From assembly GCF_009928485.1 (NCBI RefSeq), contig NZ_JAABNP010000002.1:124001-188000 (forward strand): DNA of 64,000 nucleotides, in the 5' to 3' direction. A program made the position numbers and the translations under genes. The DNA comes from Clostridium sp. C2-6-12 (GTDB lineage: Bacteria > Bacillota > Clostridia > Clostridiales > Clostridiaceae). A model generated the notes under the pieces. That model saw only the letters and a list, made by a program, of their open reading frames with translations. It was not told the origin of the DNA and ran no database searches. Shown piece after piece: positions 23,439-33,731 of this stretch. Each line of letters opens with the position of its first letter. Position 1 is the first letter of the stretch.

Positions 23439-26369
23439 TTATATTCTACCACTCAGTTTAAAATTAATATTTTTAAAATGATATTCTTCATTTTCAACCT
23501 TATCTAATTCCCAAAATAACTTATGCTTTTTAGCCTCATTATTAAAATCCTTTGAAATATCTTTATTATCTTTTTTTATGTTTTGTATTAGCATGTTTAT
23601 ATTATTTCTCTTCCAGTTATTATAATCAAACTCCATTTCTGAAAGTACTTTTCCCGTTGATGTAATTTCAATATTAGGTCCACCTAAATCTCTTTCAAGA
23701 TTTCTTAGTGTATAGGAATTTTGTCCTGGATCTAAAATAATAAAATAACCATAATCATAAGTGCTTCGTATTAGTCTTCCATATATTTGCTTAGTTTTTA
23801 TACATAATTGAGGGTAATTTACATCTTGGTACCCTTTTTTCTGATATGTTGTAACAGCCCTTAATATAGGATATTCTGGACTATAATTAGGTATTTTATC
23901 TAGCATTACACAAGATAATGCATCTCCAGGTACATCTATTCCTTCAAAGAAGCCTTTACTTCCCAATATTATTACTTGCCTATTCTTATCATTTAAAGCC
24001 GATACTAATTTTTTACTTGTATGTACCTCAATTTTTGTTCCTCTTGTAAGCAGCTCTAATTCCTCTTGAACCGCAGTTCTCCTAGCATTATTATTAAATA
24101 GTACTAAAACATGACCATTTAATTTTTGAGCTGTTTGTAATACAAATTTAGAAACATTTTTAATATAAGATAGTTCATCATATTTCCCAACATCATTTAA
24201 TGCAAAGATTTTAGTCCTTTTCTTTAAATCAAAAGTTGGTGGTATAAGAAATTCCTTTGCCTTTTCTTGACCTAAATGCTTTTTCATTCTATTAAAGGAG
24301 TTTTCAATTCTAAGGGTTGCTGATAAAAAGGTTGTGCTTTTAACTTCCTTTAGCATATGTTCATTGACTAATTCACCAACATTTAAAGGCACATTCTTAA
24401 ATCTGAAATCTCTGTATTCAGCATCTACTTCTAATACTTTGGCATAGAAAACCGAGCTTTCTAAAAACCTATCTAAAACATCAAAATTTCCTTTAACCTT
24501 TGCTATATAATCTGATAAATTCTTATGATCATTATCTCCATTAACTTCATCATCTAAAGTTATATTATAAAGATAATCATTTAAAAGCTTATACAAAGGA
24601 TATATACTTTCTTTTATAACTGAGATTTCTGCGCCAATTACCCTTGTTATATCCTTTAAGTCATCTCTTGGAATAAAAAATTCAGTTGAAAAACTATATT
24701 CTCCAGTTACAAGCCTCATACTTTTAAAGTTATTTATAAGCATATTTATATTTACTATGATTTCATTTACTAAATACATTATTTTATCTTTTTCTATGGT
24801 TTCTCTATAACCATAACTTGCATTTAAACTTAAAAGCATAGCTATTACGCTTGGATGACCTTTTTCTATCATATCTAATAACTCTATAAATTCTGAATAA
24901 GAAAATTCTTCTGCAAAGAAGTCATAACACTTTTCCATTAAGTTATGCCCCTCATCAATTATTATGTGATTTATTTTCTTTTTTTCACCATATGGCCAGC
25001 AGGCAAGTAGTGAATGATTTATTACTGTTATATTTTCTGCTGGAAGTTCATTATATCTTTTTCTTAAATAACAAGGTCTTGTGCATTTATCTAATTTACA
25101 TTTTTCACTATCACAATTTACCTCTCTTATGTATTTATCAAGTTCAAAATGTTTTTGTGCTGAGTAATTTATATTTTCTATATCGCCATATTCTCCTGTT
25201 TCGCAAAGCCTTCTTAAAAATAGCAATGCTAAATTACCTTTTTCATCAAATTCTAAACTTTCACATCTATTTAACCTTTCAATACAAAGATAATTTCCTT
25301 TCCCCTTCATAGCACCATAATTAAGCTTATCATTTAGTTGAAGCTTTTTTAAAATGGTTGGAATATCTCTTTCTATAAGCTGATTTTGAAGTTCTTTTGT
25401 ATTTGTAGATATAATAAAGCTTGCATCATCTTTTCTTACTTTTTCTTTATTTAAATAAGTTCCTATTGCTGCTATTATTACATAAGCAAAAGTTTTCCCA
25501 CTTCCTGTTGGTGCTTCAATAAATATTCTTTCTGATCTTTGAAAGTTTTCTCTTATTTTCTTTGAAAATTCTTTTTGATCTTTTCTATATTGATATCCAA
25601 AATCTCCGCCATTATTCCAAATCTCCTCATTTTCCAGTAAGTCTTCATAAAGAGAATAATCAATTTTTATTTTTTTAAGGGCTTCTTCCTCCTTTTTGTT
25701 TTCCTCATAGTTTACATATGGATAATTTTCAGCTGAAAAAAATGGAGGCTTTAATAAATATTTAGTCCAGGGCCATTTTTTTAAATAAGAGTAATCTTTA
25801 TTTATAATCGTGTATAAAGAATTATTTTTCTTTCTGCTTATTTCTTCTCTTGCCCATTGCCTTAAAATAAGTGAATTCACTACCTTTAATGTATCAATTG
25901 AATCCTCTAACCCTCTATGTGCTTCAGTCTTTTTTATATTAGTAATTTCCTTTATTAATGCTTCTAAATTAAACTCTTTTCTCCAGGGTTCTAAAATCGC
26001 TGCAAATTCCATAGAATCCATTATTTCATTTTTGATTTCTGGAAAATGATAATATAAAAATTTTCTTTCAAAATTAGAATTATGGCATACTAATGGAAGA
26101 TCCTCTAAAAATTCGAGAACCTCCTCTTTAACATTATTTAAACTTCTTGCACTTAACAAATCTCTTTCAGTTAATCCAGCACAAAGATTAAAAATCCCAA
26201 CAGGCACACGACCTCTTGGTCTTATTAAAGTGCTATAGGTAGTAATAACACCTTCCTTGATCTTAACTGCACCAATTTCTATAATTTCAGAGCTTTTTTC
26301 ATCTAACCCTGTAGTTTCAATATCTAAATATATTACATTATCTAAAATGCTATATAATTCTTGTACCAT
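23439..26369 (-). CDS. dinG: DnaQ-DinG: 3'-5' exonuclease fused to XPD/DinG-type helicase
   Basis: The 976-aa protein joins a DEDD exonuclease (residues 1-175, 'IYLDIETTGLD', 'VCHNSNFERKF', 'HRGLEDSIDT') to a superfamily 2 helicase. Helicase motifs include Walker A 'EAPTGSGKT' (about 287-295), 'IIIDEGHNL' and the terminal 'QIYGRLIRS'. Four cysteines in 'CDSEKCKLDKCTRPC' probably bind an iron-sulfur cluster as in XPD. It is thought to act in DNA repair and removal of structures. It is a single gene with AGGAGAAG before the ATG; its length is normal for the fused Firmicute form. Confidence 0.93.
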   Translation of the reverse strand: MVQELYSILDNVIYLDIETTGLDEKSSEIIEIGAVKIKEGVITTYSTLIRPRGRVPVGIFNLCAGLTERDLLSARSLNNVKEEVLEFLEDLPLVCHNSNFERKFLYYHFPEIKNEIMDSMEFAAILEPWRKEFNLEALIKEITNIKKTEAHRGLEDSIDTLKVVNSLILRQWAREEISRKKNNSLYTIINKDYSYLKKWPWTKYLLKPPFFSAENYPYVNYEENKKEEEALKKIKIDYSLYEDLLENEEIWNNGGDFGYQYRKDQKEFSKKIRENFQRSERIFIEAPTGSGKTFAYVIIAAIGTYLNKEKVRKDDASFIISTNTKELQNQLIERDIPTILKKLQLNDKLNYGAMKGKGNYLCIERLNRCESLEFDEKGNLALLFLRRLCETGEYGDIENINYSAQKHFELDKYIREVNCDSEKCKLDKCTRPCYLRKRYNELPAENITVINHSLLACWPYGEKKKINHIIIDEGHNLMEKCYDFFAEEFSYSEFIELLDMIEKGHPSVIAMLLSLNASYGYRETIEKDKIMYLVNEIIVNINMLINNFKSMRLVTGEYSFSTEFFIPRDDLKDITRVIGAEISVIKESIYPLYKLLNDYLYNITLDDEVNGDNDHKNLSDYIAKVKGNFDVLDRFLESSVFYAKVLEVDAEYRDFRFKNVPLNVGELVNEHMLKEVKSTTFLSATLRIENSFNRMKKHLGQEKAKEFLIPPTFDLKKRTKIFALNDVGKYDELSYIKNVSKFVLQTAQKLNGHVLVLFNNNARRTAVQEELELLTRGTKIEVHTSKKLVSALNDKNRQVIILGSKGFFEGIDVPGDALSCVMLDKIPNYSPEYPILRAVTTYQKKGYQDVNYPQLCIKTKQIYGRLIRSTYDYGYFIILDPGQNSYTLRNLERDLGGPNIEITSTGKVLSEMEFDYNNWKRNNINMLIQNIKKDNKDISKDFNNEAKKHKLFWELDKVENEEYHFKNINFKLSGRI

Positions 26370-26527
26370 AACTTCTCCTAATTTTCTTTCTTATATAAAA
26401 TTAATAATCCGTATAACAAACTTATGTTCTGTAACCAATTATAACATAATTTTTATATTTAATCATTTATATAATTAATTATGTGCTTTACTTTAAATAT
26501 TTAATCTAAAATAAGAACCCTAAATAC

Positions 26528-26581
26528 AAAAAAGCTAAAACAAAATAACCACAAAAGATTATTTTGCCTTAGCTTTTTTTA
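26528..26581 (-). terminator. Terminator of the nif operon
   Basis: A long stem on the minus strand uses the last six codons of nifValpha (AAAGCTAAGGCAAAATAA) as its 5' arm, paired with TTATTTTGTTTTAGCTTT, followed by T-rich sequence. It closes the nif transcript. Confidence 0.8.
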
Positions 26582-27338
26582 AGATTTTATCTATTTCTAG
26601 GTAAGCATTTGATACTTTTAAAAATTCTTCTAAGTTACAATTGCCAGCTCTTTCACCAATGCCTCCTATAGTACAATCCACATACTTTGCGCCCCATTTA
26701 ACTGCTTCCAGCGAAATTGGTATAGCCATTCCAAAATCATTATGTGCATGTATTTCAACTTCCATCTCAGTATTATTTATTATTGTATTAATTACTTCTC
26801 CTGTTGTGGAAGGCATTAATATTCCAACCGTATCTGCATACCTTATTCTTTTAACGTCAAATTTTTTTACTATTTTACATAAGTTAATAAGATAATTAAT
26901 ATCTGCTCTTGATGCATCTTCAAATCCAATTGTAACCTCATAGCCTTTATCTTTTGCAAAATAAACACATTTTGCAAGATTTTTTTCTACCCATTCTTTA
27001 TCCCTGCCTAAATTTGAAAATATTTGTATATCCGAAGTTGGTACACTTATATGAATTATATCCGGCTTACATCCTATTGAATGCTTAATATCTTGTATAT
27101 TCATTCTATTCCAAGTGGAAATCAAAGATTTTTTTCTATTATATAGAATTCTTTTAATTGCTTCCTTTTCTAAATCTCCCATTGCTGGAATTCCAGCTTC
27201 AATTTGATATATATTATTTTCATCCATGTATTTTGCTATTTCAACTTTTTCATCTATTGAAAAGGCTACCCCAGCGCTTTGCTCACCATCTCTAAGAGTA
27301 GTGTCAACTATATTTATTTTTTCTTCCTGCAATCTCAT
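26559..27338 (-). CDS. nifV: Homocitrate synthase alpha subunit (split NifV)
   Basis: The 259-aa subunit carries the catalytic part of the HMGL-like TIM barrel: 'VDTTLRDGEQSAGVAFS' at the start, 'EAGIPAMG', and the metal-binding His pair 'EIHAHNDFGMA'. With NifV-omega it makes homocitrate, the organic ligand of the nitrogenase FeMo-cofactor. One-chain NifV is about 380 aa; the split into omega and alpha chains is known from C. pasteurianum and is not a frameshift here, because each gene has its own AGGAGG site. I chose the ATG at 27338 for that reason. It is the last gene of the nif operon. Confidence 0.93.
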   Translation of the reverse strand: MRLQEEKINIVDTTLRDGEQSAGVAFSIDEKVEIAKYMDENNIYQIEAGIPAMGDLEKEAIKRILYNRKKSLISTWNRMNIQDIKHSIGCKPDIIHISVPTSDIQIFSNLGRDKEWVEKNLAKCVYFAKDKGYEVTIGFEDASRADINYLINLCKIVKKFDVKRIRYADTVGILMPSTTGEVINTIINNTEMEVEIHAHNDFGMAIPISLEAVKWGAKYVDCTIGGIGERAGNCNLEEFLKVSNAYLEIDKILKKAKAK

Positions 27339-27358
27339 TATTTGTCCTCCTTTTATTC

Positions 27359-28351
27359 CTATATACTGCATTTCTTATAGATTTCTTCTATTTCTTTATT
27401 ATCCAAACCTCTTCTATTTTCTGTACTAAGCTTTCTAACATCCTCCAGCATAACTTTTAAATTTTCTTTAGTATATGGAATATTTAATTCTTTTAATTTG
27501 GTTTCCAACGCATTAATTCCAGAATGTTTTCCTATTACAATATTTCTTTTCCTGCCAATTTCCTTTGGATCATATGGCTCATAAGTAGCTGGATTTTTGT
27601 TTATTCCATTTACATGTATTCCTGATTCTACATCAAATATGTTTTTCCCAATAAAGGGCATCTTGCTATTTAGAGTACTTTCTGATATTTTTTCAAATAA
27701 CTTAAGTACTTCTGGGAAAAGTTTATAGTTACCCTTTTGTTCCATTCCATTTAAGAAGGAAACTCCCCCCAAAATTTCTTCTAAATTAGCATAACCTCCA
27801 ATTCCTGCAAAGGTTGTCACTACTTTAGTTCCTCCTGCCTTAATCCATTCCAAGCTCATTGCTGTAGCTGAACTATATTTATCTTTAATACACATTTCTA
27901 TATTAGGATTAAAAATATCTACAATTTCAGAAAAGATTTTTTGATAATCATAAAAAATAATATTTTCTAAACCAATTATTCTAACATTTTCATTATTTTT
28001 ATCATATAATTCATATTTATTATTGTATAATTCATTTTTTAGAATGCTACTTTGATCATAAACTTCATTTATTTCCATTTCTCTAATAAGATTTTTTCTA
28101 GATTCTACCGATTTATTCCTAATTGTCCTACTTTCCACCGTACTACCACTTAATATCTTAAATTCAATATCCTTCGGTAATGGAGACAATTCTCTATAAA
28201 GTTCTTGAGTAAGTTCTATATAATCACTTCCTATTATATATAGCAATTTTATTAACTCTTTTATATCAGAACTTTTTCCATTTAATTTATCACCGTAGAC
28301 TTCCTTTAAAGCAATTATAGTCTTATCTATAATTTTCACCTTTTTTTCCAT
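27359..28351 (-). CDS. nifV: Homocitrate synthase omega subunit (split NifV)
   Basis: This 330-aa partner has a barrel half without the DTTLRDGEQ motif and the C-terminal lyase-communication region ('VESGIHVNGINKNPATYEPY', 'GKHSGINALETKL', 'NRRGLDNKEIEEI'). The two chains together contain all parts of a classical NifV, consistent with the C. pasteurianum omega/alpha enzyme. AAGGAG precedes the ATG, and the alpha gene begins 20 bp after its stop. It lies upstream of nifValpha, the known order. Confidence 0.93.
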   Translation of the reverse strand: MEKKVKIIDKTIIALKEVYGDKLNGKSSDIKELIKLLYIIGSDYIELTQELYRELSPLPKDIEFKILSGSTVESRTIRNKSVESRKNLIREMEINEVYDQSSILKNELYNNKYELYDKNNENVRIIGLENIIFYDYQKIFSEIVDIFNPNIEMCIKDKYSSATAMSLEWIKAGGTKVVTTFAGIGGYANLEEILGGVSFLNGMEQKGNYKLFPEVLKLFEKISESTLNSKMPFIGKNIFDVESGIHVNGINKNPATYEPYDPKEIGRKRNIVIGKHSGINALETKLKELNIPYTKENLKVMLEDVRKLSTENRRGLDNKEIEEIYKKCSI

Positions 28352-28470
28352 TATGATTTCACTCCTTTTCCAATATATATTTTATGTTTCTTTTTCAATT
28401 CTAGGAATTCATTTCAAATAAAAGTTCTAGTTTAATATTATTTATATGATGTTATATTAACTAAGCTCCT

Positions 28471-28909
28471 TTGCCATCAAAAAAATTATACTCTTGTTCA
28501 AATATAGTCCTTAGAATATATGTTAAAAATATCAATGCACAATACTCAATAATAGTTAATATCCTTAGTGATAATACAAAAGAAAAAACAGGTGCTGAAA
28601 GAACTATAGCTATAAATATTAAAGACGATAAAATACGATTTATTTTAGGTGAAGATAGTGGTTACTCTAGTGGAAGCTGTAATATAGAAGAAAAACTAAC
28701 TAATTATTCACAATCATATTTAACTAAGGATATTGATTTAAAACTTGGAACAGACGTATATATATATCATGCTGTGGCAAATACATCTGGACTCTTCTAC
28801 TTTAGATAATTCTATTTTAGGAACACCTATTAATAGAGATCAATTAAATAATATATTAAAAGGTAATGAAGAAAATATTTTTATTAAATTAGAATATAAT
28901 GAAATATAG
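28471..28909 (+). pseudogene. Decayed gene of unknown function
   Basis: Opposite to the nif genes, a 112-codon frame gives 'NILSDNTKEKTGAERTIAIN' and 'GSCNIEEKLTNYSQSYLT', a beta-rich protein that looks partly degraded. At about 28795 a shift to another frame continues sensibly as 'TLDNSILGTPINRDQLNNIL' to a stop at 28909. There is no good ribosome-binding site at the start. This is probably a broken remnant of a secreted or surface protein gene. Confidence 0.45.
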
Positions 28910-28911
28910 CC

Positions 28912-28968
28912 TTTAAACACACCTGCTTATATAGTAGGTGTGTTTAGGACAAGTATAACTTGTCCTTT
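28912..28968. terminator. Two adjacent hairpins (bidirectional terminator)
   Basis: TAAACACACCT/AGGTGTGTTTA (28913-28944 region) and AGGACAAGT/ACTTGTCCT (28947-28967) are perfect inverted repeats between the decayed gene and the ferredoxin gene. They would end the ferredoxin transcript before nifV or insulate the remnant. Confidence 0.6.
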
Positions 28969-29003
28969 AATTTATATTATGAATTATAGTTTAAATTTAT
29001 TTT

Positions 29004-29312
29004 TTATATAACCAATTCTTCTACTACTTTTCCACCTTCAATATGTTGTTCTATGATTTTTTCAACATCTTCAACTTTAACATTTCCATACCAGGTTCCT
29101 TCTGGATATATAACTACAACAGGACCTTTATTACATACTCCTAAGCAGCCGGTATTAGTAACCATCACTTCATTAATTAAATCTCTATCTTCAACTTCTT
29201 CCATAAATTTTTGAACTACCTTAACTGAATCTTTAGAAAAACATGTTCCCTTTTGCATTCCATTAACTCTACAGCTTGCACAAACAAAAATGTGATATTT
29301 TACATTAATCAT
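29004..29312 (-). CDS. fdxA: [2Fe-2S] ferredoxin, thioredoxin-like, nif-associated
   Basis: The 102-aa protein matches the C. pasteurianum [2Fe-2S] ferredoxin in length and plan: cysteines at about 11, 14 and 24 ('HIFVCASCRVNG', 'GTCFS') and at about 56 and 60 ('NTGCLGVC'). In the C. pasteurianum protein Cys11, 24, 56 and 60 bind the cluster. That ferredoxin interacts with the MoFe protein, so a role in electron supply or maturation of nitrogenase is likely. It lies between nifN-B and nifVomega in the same direction. Confidence 0.93.
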   Translation of the reverse strand: MINVKYHIFVCASCRVNGMQKGTCFSKDSVKVVQKFMEEVEDRDLINEVMVTNTGCLGVCNKGPVVVIYPEGTWYGNVKVEDVEKIIEQHIEGGKVVEELVI

Positions 29313-29608
29313 CCTAATTAACTCCTTTTAATAAAAAAATTTTTTCAGATATATTTCCAACTCAATCTTTTACACTAAACACCGATTTATTAATAATTCA
29401 AAAAGAAAAGTGAATAAGTTCTATGGTTCAGAGAAGTTCAGTATTCTAGCATAGCTGATCCTTTCATAGGTACATAGCAGCTTCTTATATAGGTGTATAT
29501 TTAATAGTCCCTTACAAATTCTAATTCTAGAAGTTAATATCCAAATCCATATTAGAAGCATGAATTTTCTCTTTGAACTTATTCCTAAATTGTTAACCGT
29601 TAATTAAA
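29313..29608. other. Intergenic interval with one dispersed-repeat copy
   Basis: No gene is seen. A copy of the GTTC...CATAGCTG repeat lies at 29434-29465 (minus orientation) and a half copy (CATAGCAGCTTCTTAT) follows. The interval separates nifN-B from the ferredoxin gene. Confidence 0.55.
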
Positions 29609-32383
29609 TCAGGCTCTTAGCATTTCCTTCACCTCACTTCCTTTTAATATAGTATCTCCTGCCTTTACAACTGCTGTTTCAATAGTTTCACAAGTCATAA
29701 ATACTTCTATGCCCATATTTTTAAGCTTCTTTTTTGGCTCGTCCCCAATTCTAAGACACAAAATCCCATTACAATCAGAAATAACACTAGATAATTTAGT
29801 GAATTTATCCTCCTCCTCTTCACAAACCTCCTTACCATCACAATATTTGATTACTTTTCTTTGCTCTAAATATTTAGCTTCTCCATTTTTATATTCATAA
29901 ATAAGAAATTCAGTAACATGTCCAAAATGCATGTCAACTCCAATTCCACTCTTTGAAGCTATTGCAAATTTAAGCGTTTTTTCTTCTACAGCCTTATTAA
30001 CAGGCTTATTGAATTTTTGCGACTGATCTTCACCTAAAAGACCAATTGCATCAGCTCTACATTGCTTGCAATGATACATTTGTTCTATATGCTCACCACA
30101 TTTTTTCCTTAAATCCATTATTTCTTTATTAGTTGTTAGAGGCATATTTTCAAACACACTGCCTTTTACTGGTATCATCTGCATTATATTTGTTATTCCT
30201 GCTCCAAGTTCTTTTACCTTTTTAGTTACCTCTTCAATATGATGATCATTAATACCTTTAAGCATTACAATGTTAACTTTAACCATAATTCCTCTATCAG
30301 CTAAATACTTAAGACCTGACAGCTGATTATTTAATAAAATTTGAGCGGCCTCTTCTCCAGTATAAGTAACGCCTAAGTAATCTACATATTTATATACTTT
30401 AGCAGTTATTTTAGTATCTATTGCATTCATAGTTATCGTTACATGGCTTACACCTAAATTTATTAATTCCTGAGCATAAAATGGAAGCATTAAACCATTA
30501 GTTGATAAACAAAATGTAACTTCAGGATCATGTTCTCTTATAAGTTCAAGGGTCCTCTTAACACTATCAAAGTTAGCTAAAGCATCTCCTGGACCTGCTA
30601 TTCCAACCACCTTTAAATTGTCCATTTGAGATTTTACATATTTGTATTTTGCAAAAGCCTCTTCTGGAGATAACACTTCTGTTGTAACTCCTGGCCTGCT
30701 TTCATTAACGCAATCAAACTTTCGGAGGCAATAGTTACAACTTATATTGCATTTAGGAGCTATTGGAAGATGCATTCTTGCATATTTATGAGCTGAAGAA
30801 CAGCTAAAACAAGGATGCGTCTTAGTTTTTTCCTCTACTTCTTCTTTGCTAATAACTTTTAATTCCATGGTTTTCGCCTCCTTTATTTCTATTTCTTCAC
30901 TAATTAATGATCCTTCACCTATTATTGCCTTCTCACTTACAAATTCTTTTTTATTTATCATTCTTTCTTCGTTTCTTACTGTAATTTCTTCTATTTGTTC
31001 TTCTTTATAATATTCATTGTATAAAGCTTCTCTAAAGGTAGATTCAGTTTTTGCAAGCATAACATTTGTAATTTGATCACTTAAATTTAAGGAACCTTCA
31101 TACCCAATAGATAAAATTCTTTGCCCTCCAATCCTATCATGAATTGGAAAAGCAGCTCGAATTAATGGTATCTTATGCTTTTCTTCTATTCTTCTGCCAT
31201 CAGAGCTTCCAATCATTACATTTATATTTAAATCTAATGCATATTTTTCTATATCTTTAAAGTCACCTTCGTCTATAATTACGCATTTTTTTTCAAATAA
31301 TTGTTCTGAAAGTTCATCTACTTCTTCTCTTAATTTTGTTTCAAGACTTTGACATACATCTCCAGTTGATATAACCATTGGAACAATTCCACTTTCCACT
31401 GCAAGTCTTGCTGTTGAATATACAAAGTCTGGTTCTCCAAATATAGCTATTCTTGCTTCTGCATTATATTTATGAGAATCTATCATAGCATCTAAATATC
31501 TGCTTCTTTGCTTTTTATATTTTTTAGGAATTGGTTTTTCTGAAACCTCAGATAATACTTTAAGAAAGTTATCTGTGTCTCTAAGACCTCTTGGTACATT
31601 TATCCTATAGTTTTTAACTCCAAATTTTCCTTCTAAATAAGTTCCAATAGAATATTCTTCTTTTATAAAGGTAGAAATCTCTATTGTAGCTTTAGCTCCT
31701 CCCATGTATGTTATATCTTCAATTGTTGTGCCACTGCTTGGCAGTCTATTGTATTTTTTACTATGACCTCCATCTAAATTTTCAGATATATCAGGAAGTA
31801 AAATATAATCTATTTCAAAATCCTCTAGGATTTCTTTTAATTCTCTAGTATCTGCACAGCTTATTGGACCTGTAACTACATTTACTTTTTCATTTTTATC
31901 TGCTTTCATTTCTACATTTTCTACTACTGATCTTAGAGCTGTAAAATGTCCACCATATTGTGACCCACCATAACCTGGAGATTTTATTGGAATTAGCTTT
32001 ACGTTACTTTCTGGATGTTTTTCATAAAATATCTTTGAAAGTCTTACTACATCTTCTCCTATAGTTTCAACAAGACAAGTTGTTGCAATACCTATTACTT
32101 CTGGATTGTATAATTTTATTAAATTTTCTAACCCCTTAATCAAATTATTTTCTCCTCCATAAACAGTTCCTTCTTCTGTAAGTGAAGATGATGCAATATC
32201 AACAGGTTCATTATAATGAGTTGCCATATGTCTTCTAATGTATGTACTACAGCCTTGAGAACCATGTAAGATTGTCATGCAGTTCTTAATTCCATATAAA
32301 GCATTGCATACTCCCATTGGCATACACATTTTACATGGGTTTACTGTAAGATTGACATAACTCTTTTTAATCTTCTTCATCAT
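29609..32383 (-). CDS. nifN-B: NifN-NifB fusion: FeMo-cofactor scaffold and radical SAM NifB
   Basis: The 924-aa protein joins NifN (about residues 1-450, 'NPCKMCMPMGVCNALYGIKN', 'MTILHGSQGCSTYIRRH') to NifB. The NifB radical SAM core has the CxxxCxxC cluster motif in 'KCNISCNYCLRKFDC' (about 555-570), followed by a NifX-like C-terminal domain ('SKSGIGVDMHFGHVTEF'). NifB makes the Fe-S-C core NifB-co and NifEN matures it to the FeMo-cofactor; the fusion is typical of clostridia. I chose the ATG at 32383, 7 nt after GGAG; the frame opens two codons earlier with GTG. It overlaps nifE by 17 bp. Confidence 0.95.
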   Translation of the reverse strand: MMKKIKKSYVNLTVNPCKMCMPMGVCNALYGIKNCMTILHGSQGCSTYIRRHMATHYNEPVDIASSSLTEEGTVYGGENNLIKGLENLIKLYNPEVIGIATTCLVETIGEDVVRLSKIFYEKHPESNVKLIPIKSPGYGGSQYGGHFTALRSVVENVEMKADKNEKVNVVTGPISCADTRELKEILEDFEIDYILLPDISENLDGGHSKKYNRLPSSGTTIEDITYMGGAKATIEISTFIKEEYSIGTYLEGKFGVKNYRINVPRGLRDTDNFLKVLSEVSEKPIPKKYKKQRSRYLDAMIDSHKYNAEARIAIFGEPDFVYSTARLAVESGIVPMVISTGDVCQSLETKLREEVDELSEQLFEKKCVIIDEGDFKDIEKYALDLNINVMIGSSDGRRIEEKHKIPLIRAAFPIHDRIGGQRILSIGYEGSLNLSDQITNVMLAKTESTFREALYNEYYKEEQIEEITVRNEERMINKKEFVSEKAIIGEGSLISEEIEIKEAKTMELKVISKEEVEEKTKTHPCFSCSSAHKYARMHLPIAPKCNISCNYCLRKFDCVNESRPGVTTEVLSPEEAFAKYKYVKSQMDNLKVVGIAGPGDALANFDSVKRTLELIREHDPEVTFCLSTNGLMLPFYAQELINLGVSHVTITMNAIDTKITAKVYKYVDYLGVTYTGEEAAQILLNNQLSGLKYLADRGIMVKVNIVMLKGINDHHIEEVTKKVKELGAGITNIMQMIPVKGSVFENMPLTTNKEIMDLRKKCGEHIEQMYHCKQCRADAIGLLGEDQSQKFNKPVNKAVEEKTLKFAIASKSGIGVDMHFGHVTEFLIYEYKNGEAKYLEQRKVIKYCDGKEVCEEEEDKFTKLSSVISDCNGILCLRIGDEPKKKLKNMGIEVFMTCETIETAVVKAGDTILKGSEVKEMLRA

Positions 32384-33731
32384 CTTCACTCTCCTTTACA
32401 TATTTCCATACAGGACTATTTATTGAAAGATTTATTTCTTTAGCAAAATTAACTGCTCCTATAAAACCACCAAGAGGATGTTTTCTTTCATGATTGTGAT
32501 CGCAAAAAGCAACTCCCAGTTTATAAGCAAGAGGTCTTTCTTTTACTCCACCTACTAAAATATCTACCTCTTGTTCTAACATAAATTTTTCTAATTCAGA
32601 AGGATTAGCATCATCTAAAATAACAGTTCCTTCATTAACTAATGTATTTATAACTTCATAATCATCTTTTTTACCTGTTTGAGTTCCAACCATAACAGTT
32701 TCAATTCCAAGTTCATTAAACTGCTTAATTAAAGAAATTGCTTTAAACCCTCCACCTACATATATTGCTGCTTTTTTTCCTTTTAAATTTTCTTTATAAG
32801 TATTTATTACAGGAAGAACTTTTTCTTCTTCCTCCTCGATCAATGCTTTTGCTTTATTTAACATTTCCTCATCATTAAATAAAGCTGCAATTCTAAGTAG
32901 TGAATTCTTTGTATCTTCAATTCCAACAAAGCTTATTTTAACAAAAGGGATTTCCATTTCTGCTTCCATTCTTTTTGCTAAATATGTCATAGATCCAGCA
33001 CATTGAACTACATTAAAGCTTGCACTGCTTGCTTTAATTAAATTATCATAGCTTGAATCACCTGTAATATTTGATACTACCTTTACTCCAATCTTCTTTA
33101 AATACTCTTTTACTATCCATATTTCACCTGCTAAATTAAAATCACCAAGCATATTAATGCCTTTAGTTTTAGATAAAATATTTCTTGAAAATAGATTCAT
33201 AAGTGCATTACATGCCAATTTATAGCCTTTAGATTTATTCCCTGAAAATCCTGGAGCCATAACAGGTATAACTGGAACCTTATATTTTTCTTCTGCCATT
33301 TTACAAACAGCTTTAATATCATCTCCTATAACTCCAACAATACAAGTTGCATAAACAAATAATAATTTAGGATTATGGTTTTTCATAATACCTTCAATAG
33401 CCGATGTTAATTTTTTTTCACCACCAAAAATTACATCCTGCTCACTTAAATCAGTTGAAAAACTATTTCTATATAAATCTTCGCCACTTGATAGACTTCC
33501 TCTTATATCCCAAGTATAGCTTGCACATCCTATAGGCCCATGAACAATATGATAAGCATCAGTTATAGGATTTAAAACTACTCTTGCGCCACAATAAACA
33601 CAAGCTCTTTGGCTAACTGACCCAGATACACTGTTTCCATCACATTTCATTGAATGTTTATTATTGCCTTCTTTAAAACATACAAACTCTTCTCTTTCTT
33701 CAAGAAGCGAATTAGGTATTTTCATTTCCAT
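32367..33731 (-). CDS. nifE: NifE, FeMo-cofactor scaffold subunit
   Basis: NifE (454 aa) pairs with the NifN part of the fused protein to form the scaffold on which the FeMo-cofactor is completed. Family motifs are clear: 'RACVYCGARVVLNPITDAYH', 'HGPIGCASYTWDIRGS', 'PVIPVMAPGFSGNKSKGY'. It resembles NifD but is shorter, as expected. The ATG follows AAGGTGG. A strong hairpin terminator separates it from nifK, so its level may be set partly by read-through. Confidence 0.95.
   Translation of the reverse strand: MEMKIPNSLLEEREEFVCFKEGNNKHSMKCDGNSVSGSVSQRACVYCGARVVLNPITDAYHIVHGPIGCASYTWDIRGSLSSGEDLYRNSFSTDLSEQDVIFGGEKKLTSAIEGIMKNHNPKLLFVYATCIVGVIGDDIKAVCKMAEEKYKVPVIPVMAPGFSGNKSKGYKLACNALMNLFSRNILSKTKGINMLGDFNLAGEIWIVKEYLKKIGVKVVSNITGDSSYDNLIKASSASFNVVQCAGSMTYLAKRMEAEMEIPFVKISFVGIEDTKNSLLRIAALFNDEEMLNKAKALIEEEEEKVLPVINTYKENLKGKKAAIYVGGGFKAISLIKQFNELGIETVMVGTQTGKKDDYEVINTLVNEGTVILDDANPSELEKFMLEQEVDILVGGVKERPLAYKLGVAFCDHNHERKHPLGGFIGAVNFAKEINLSINSPVWKYVKESEDDEED

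Noticed and set aside
26559..28351. nifV appearing broken into two frames
   Set aside because: Each part has its own ribosome-binding site and this omega/alpha split is known in C. pasteurianum; it is not a frameshift.
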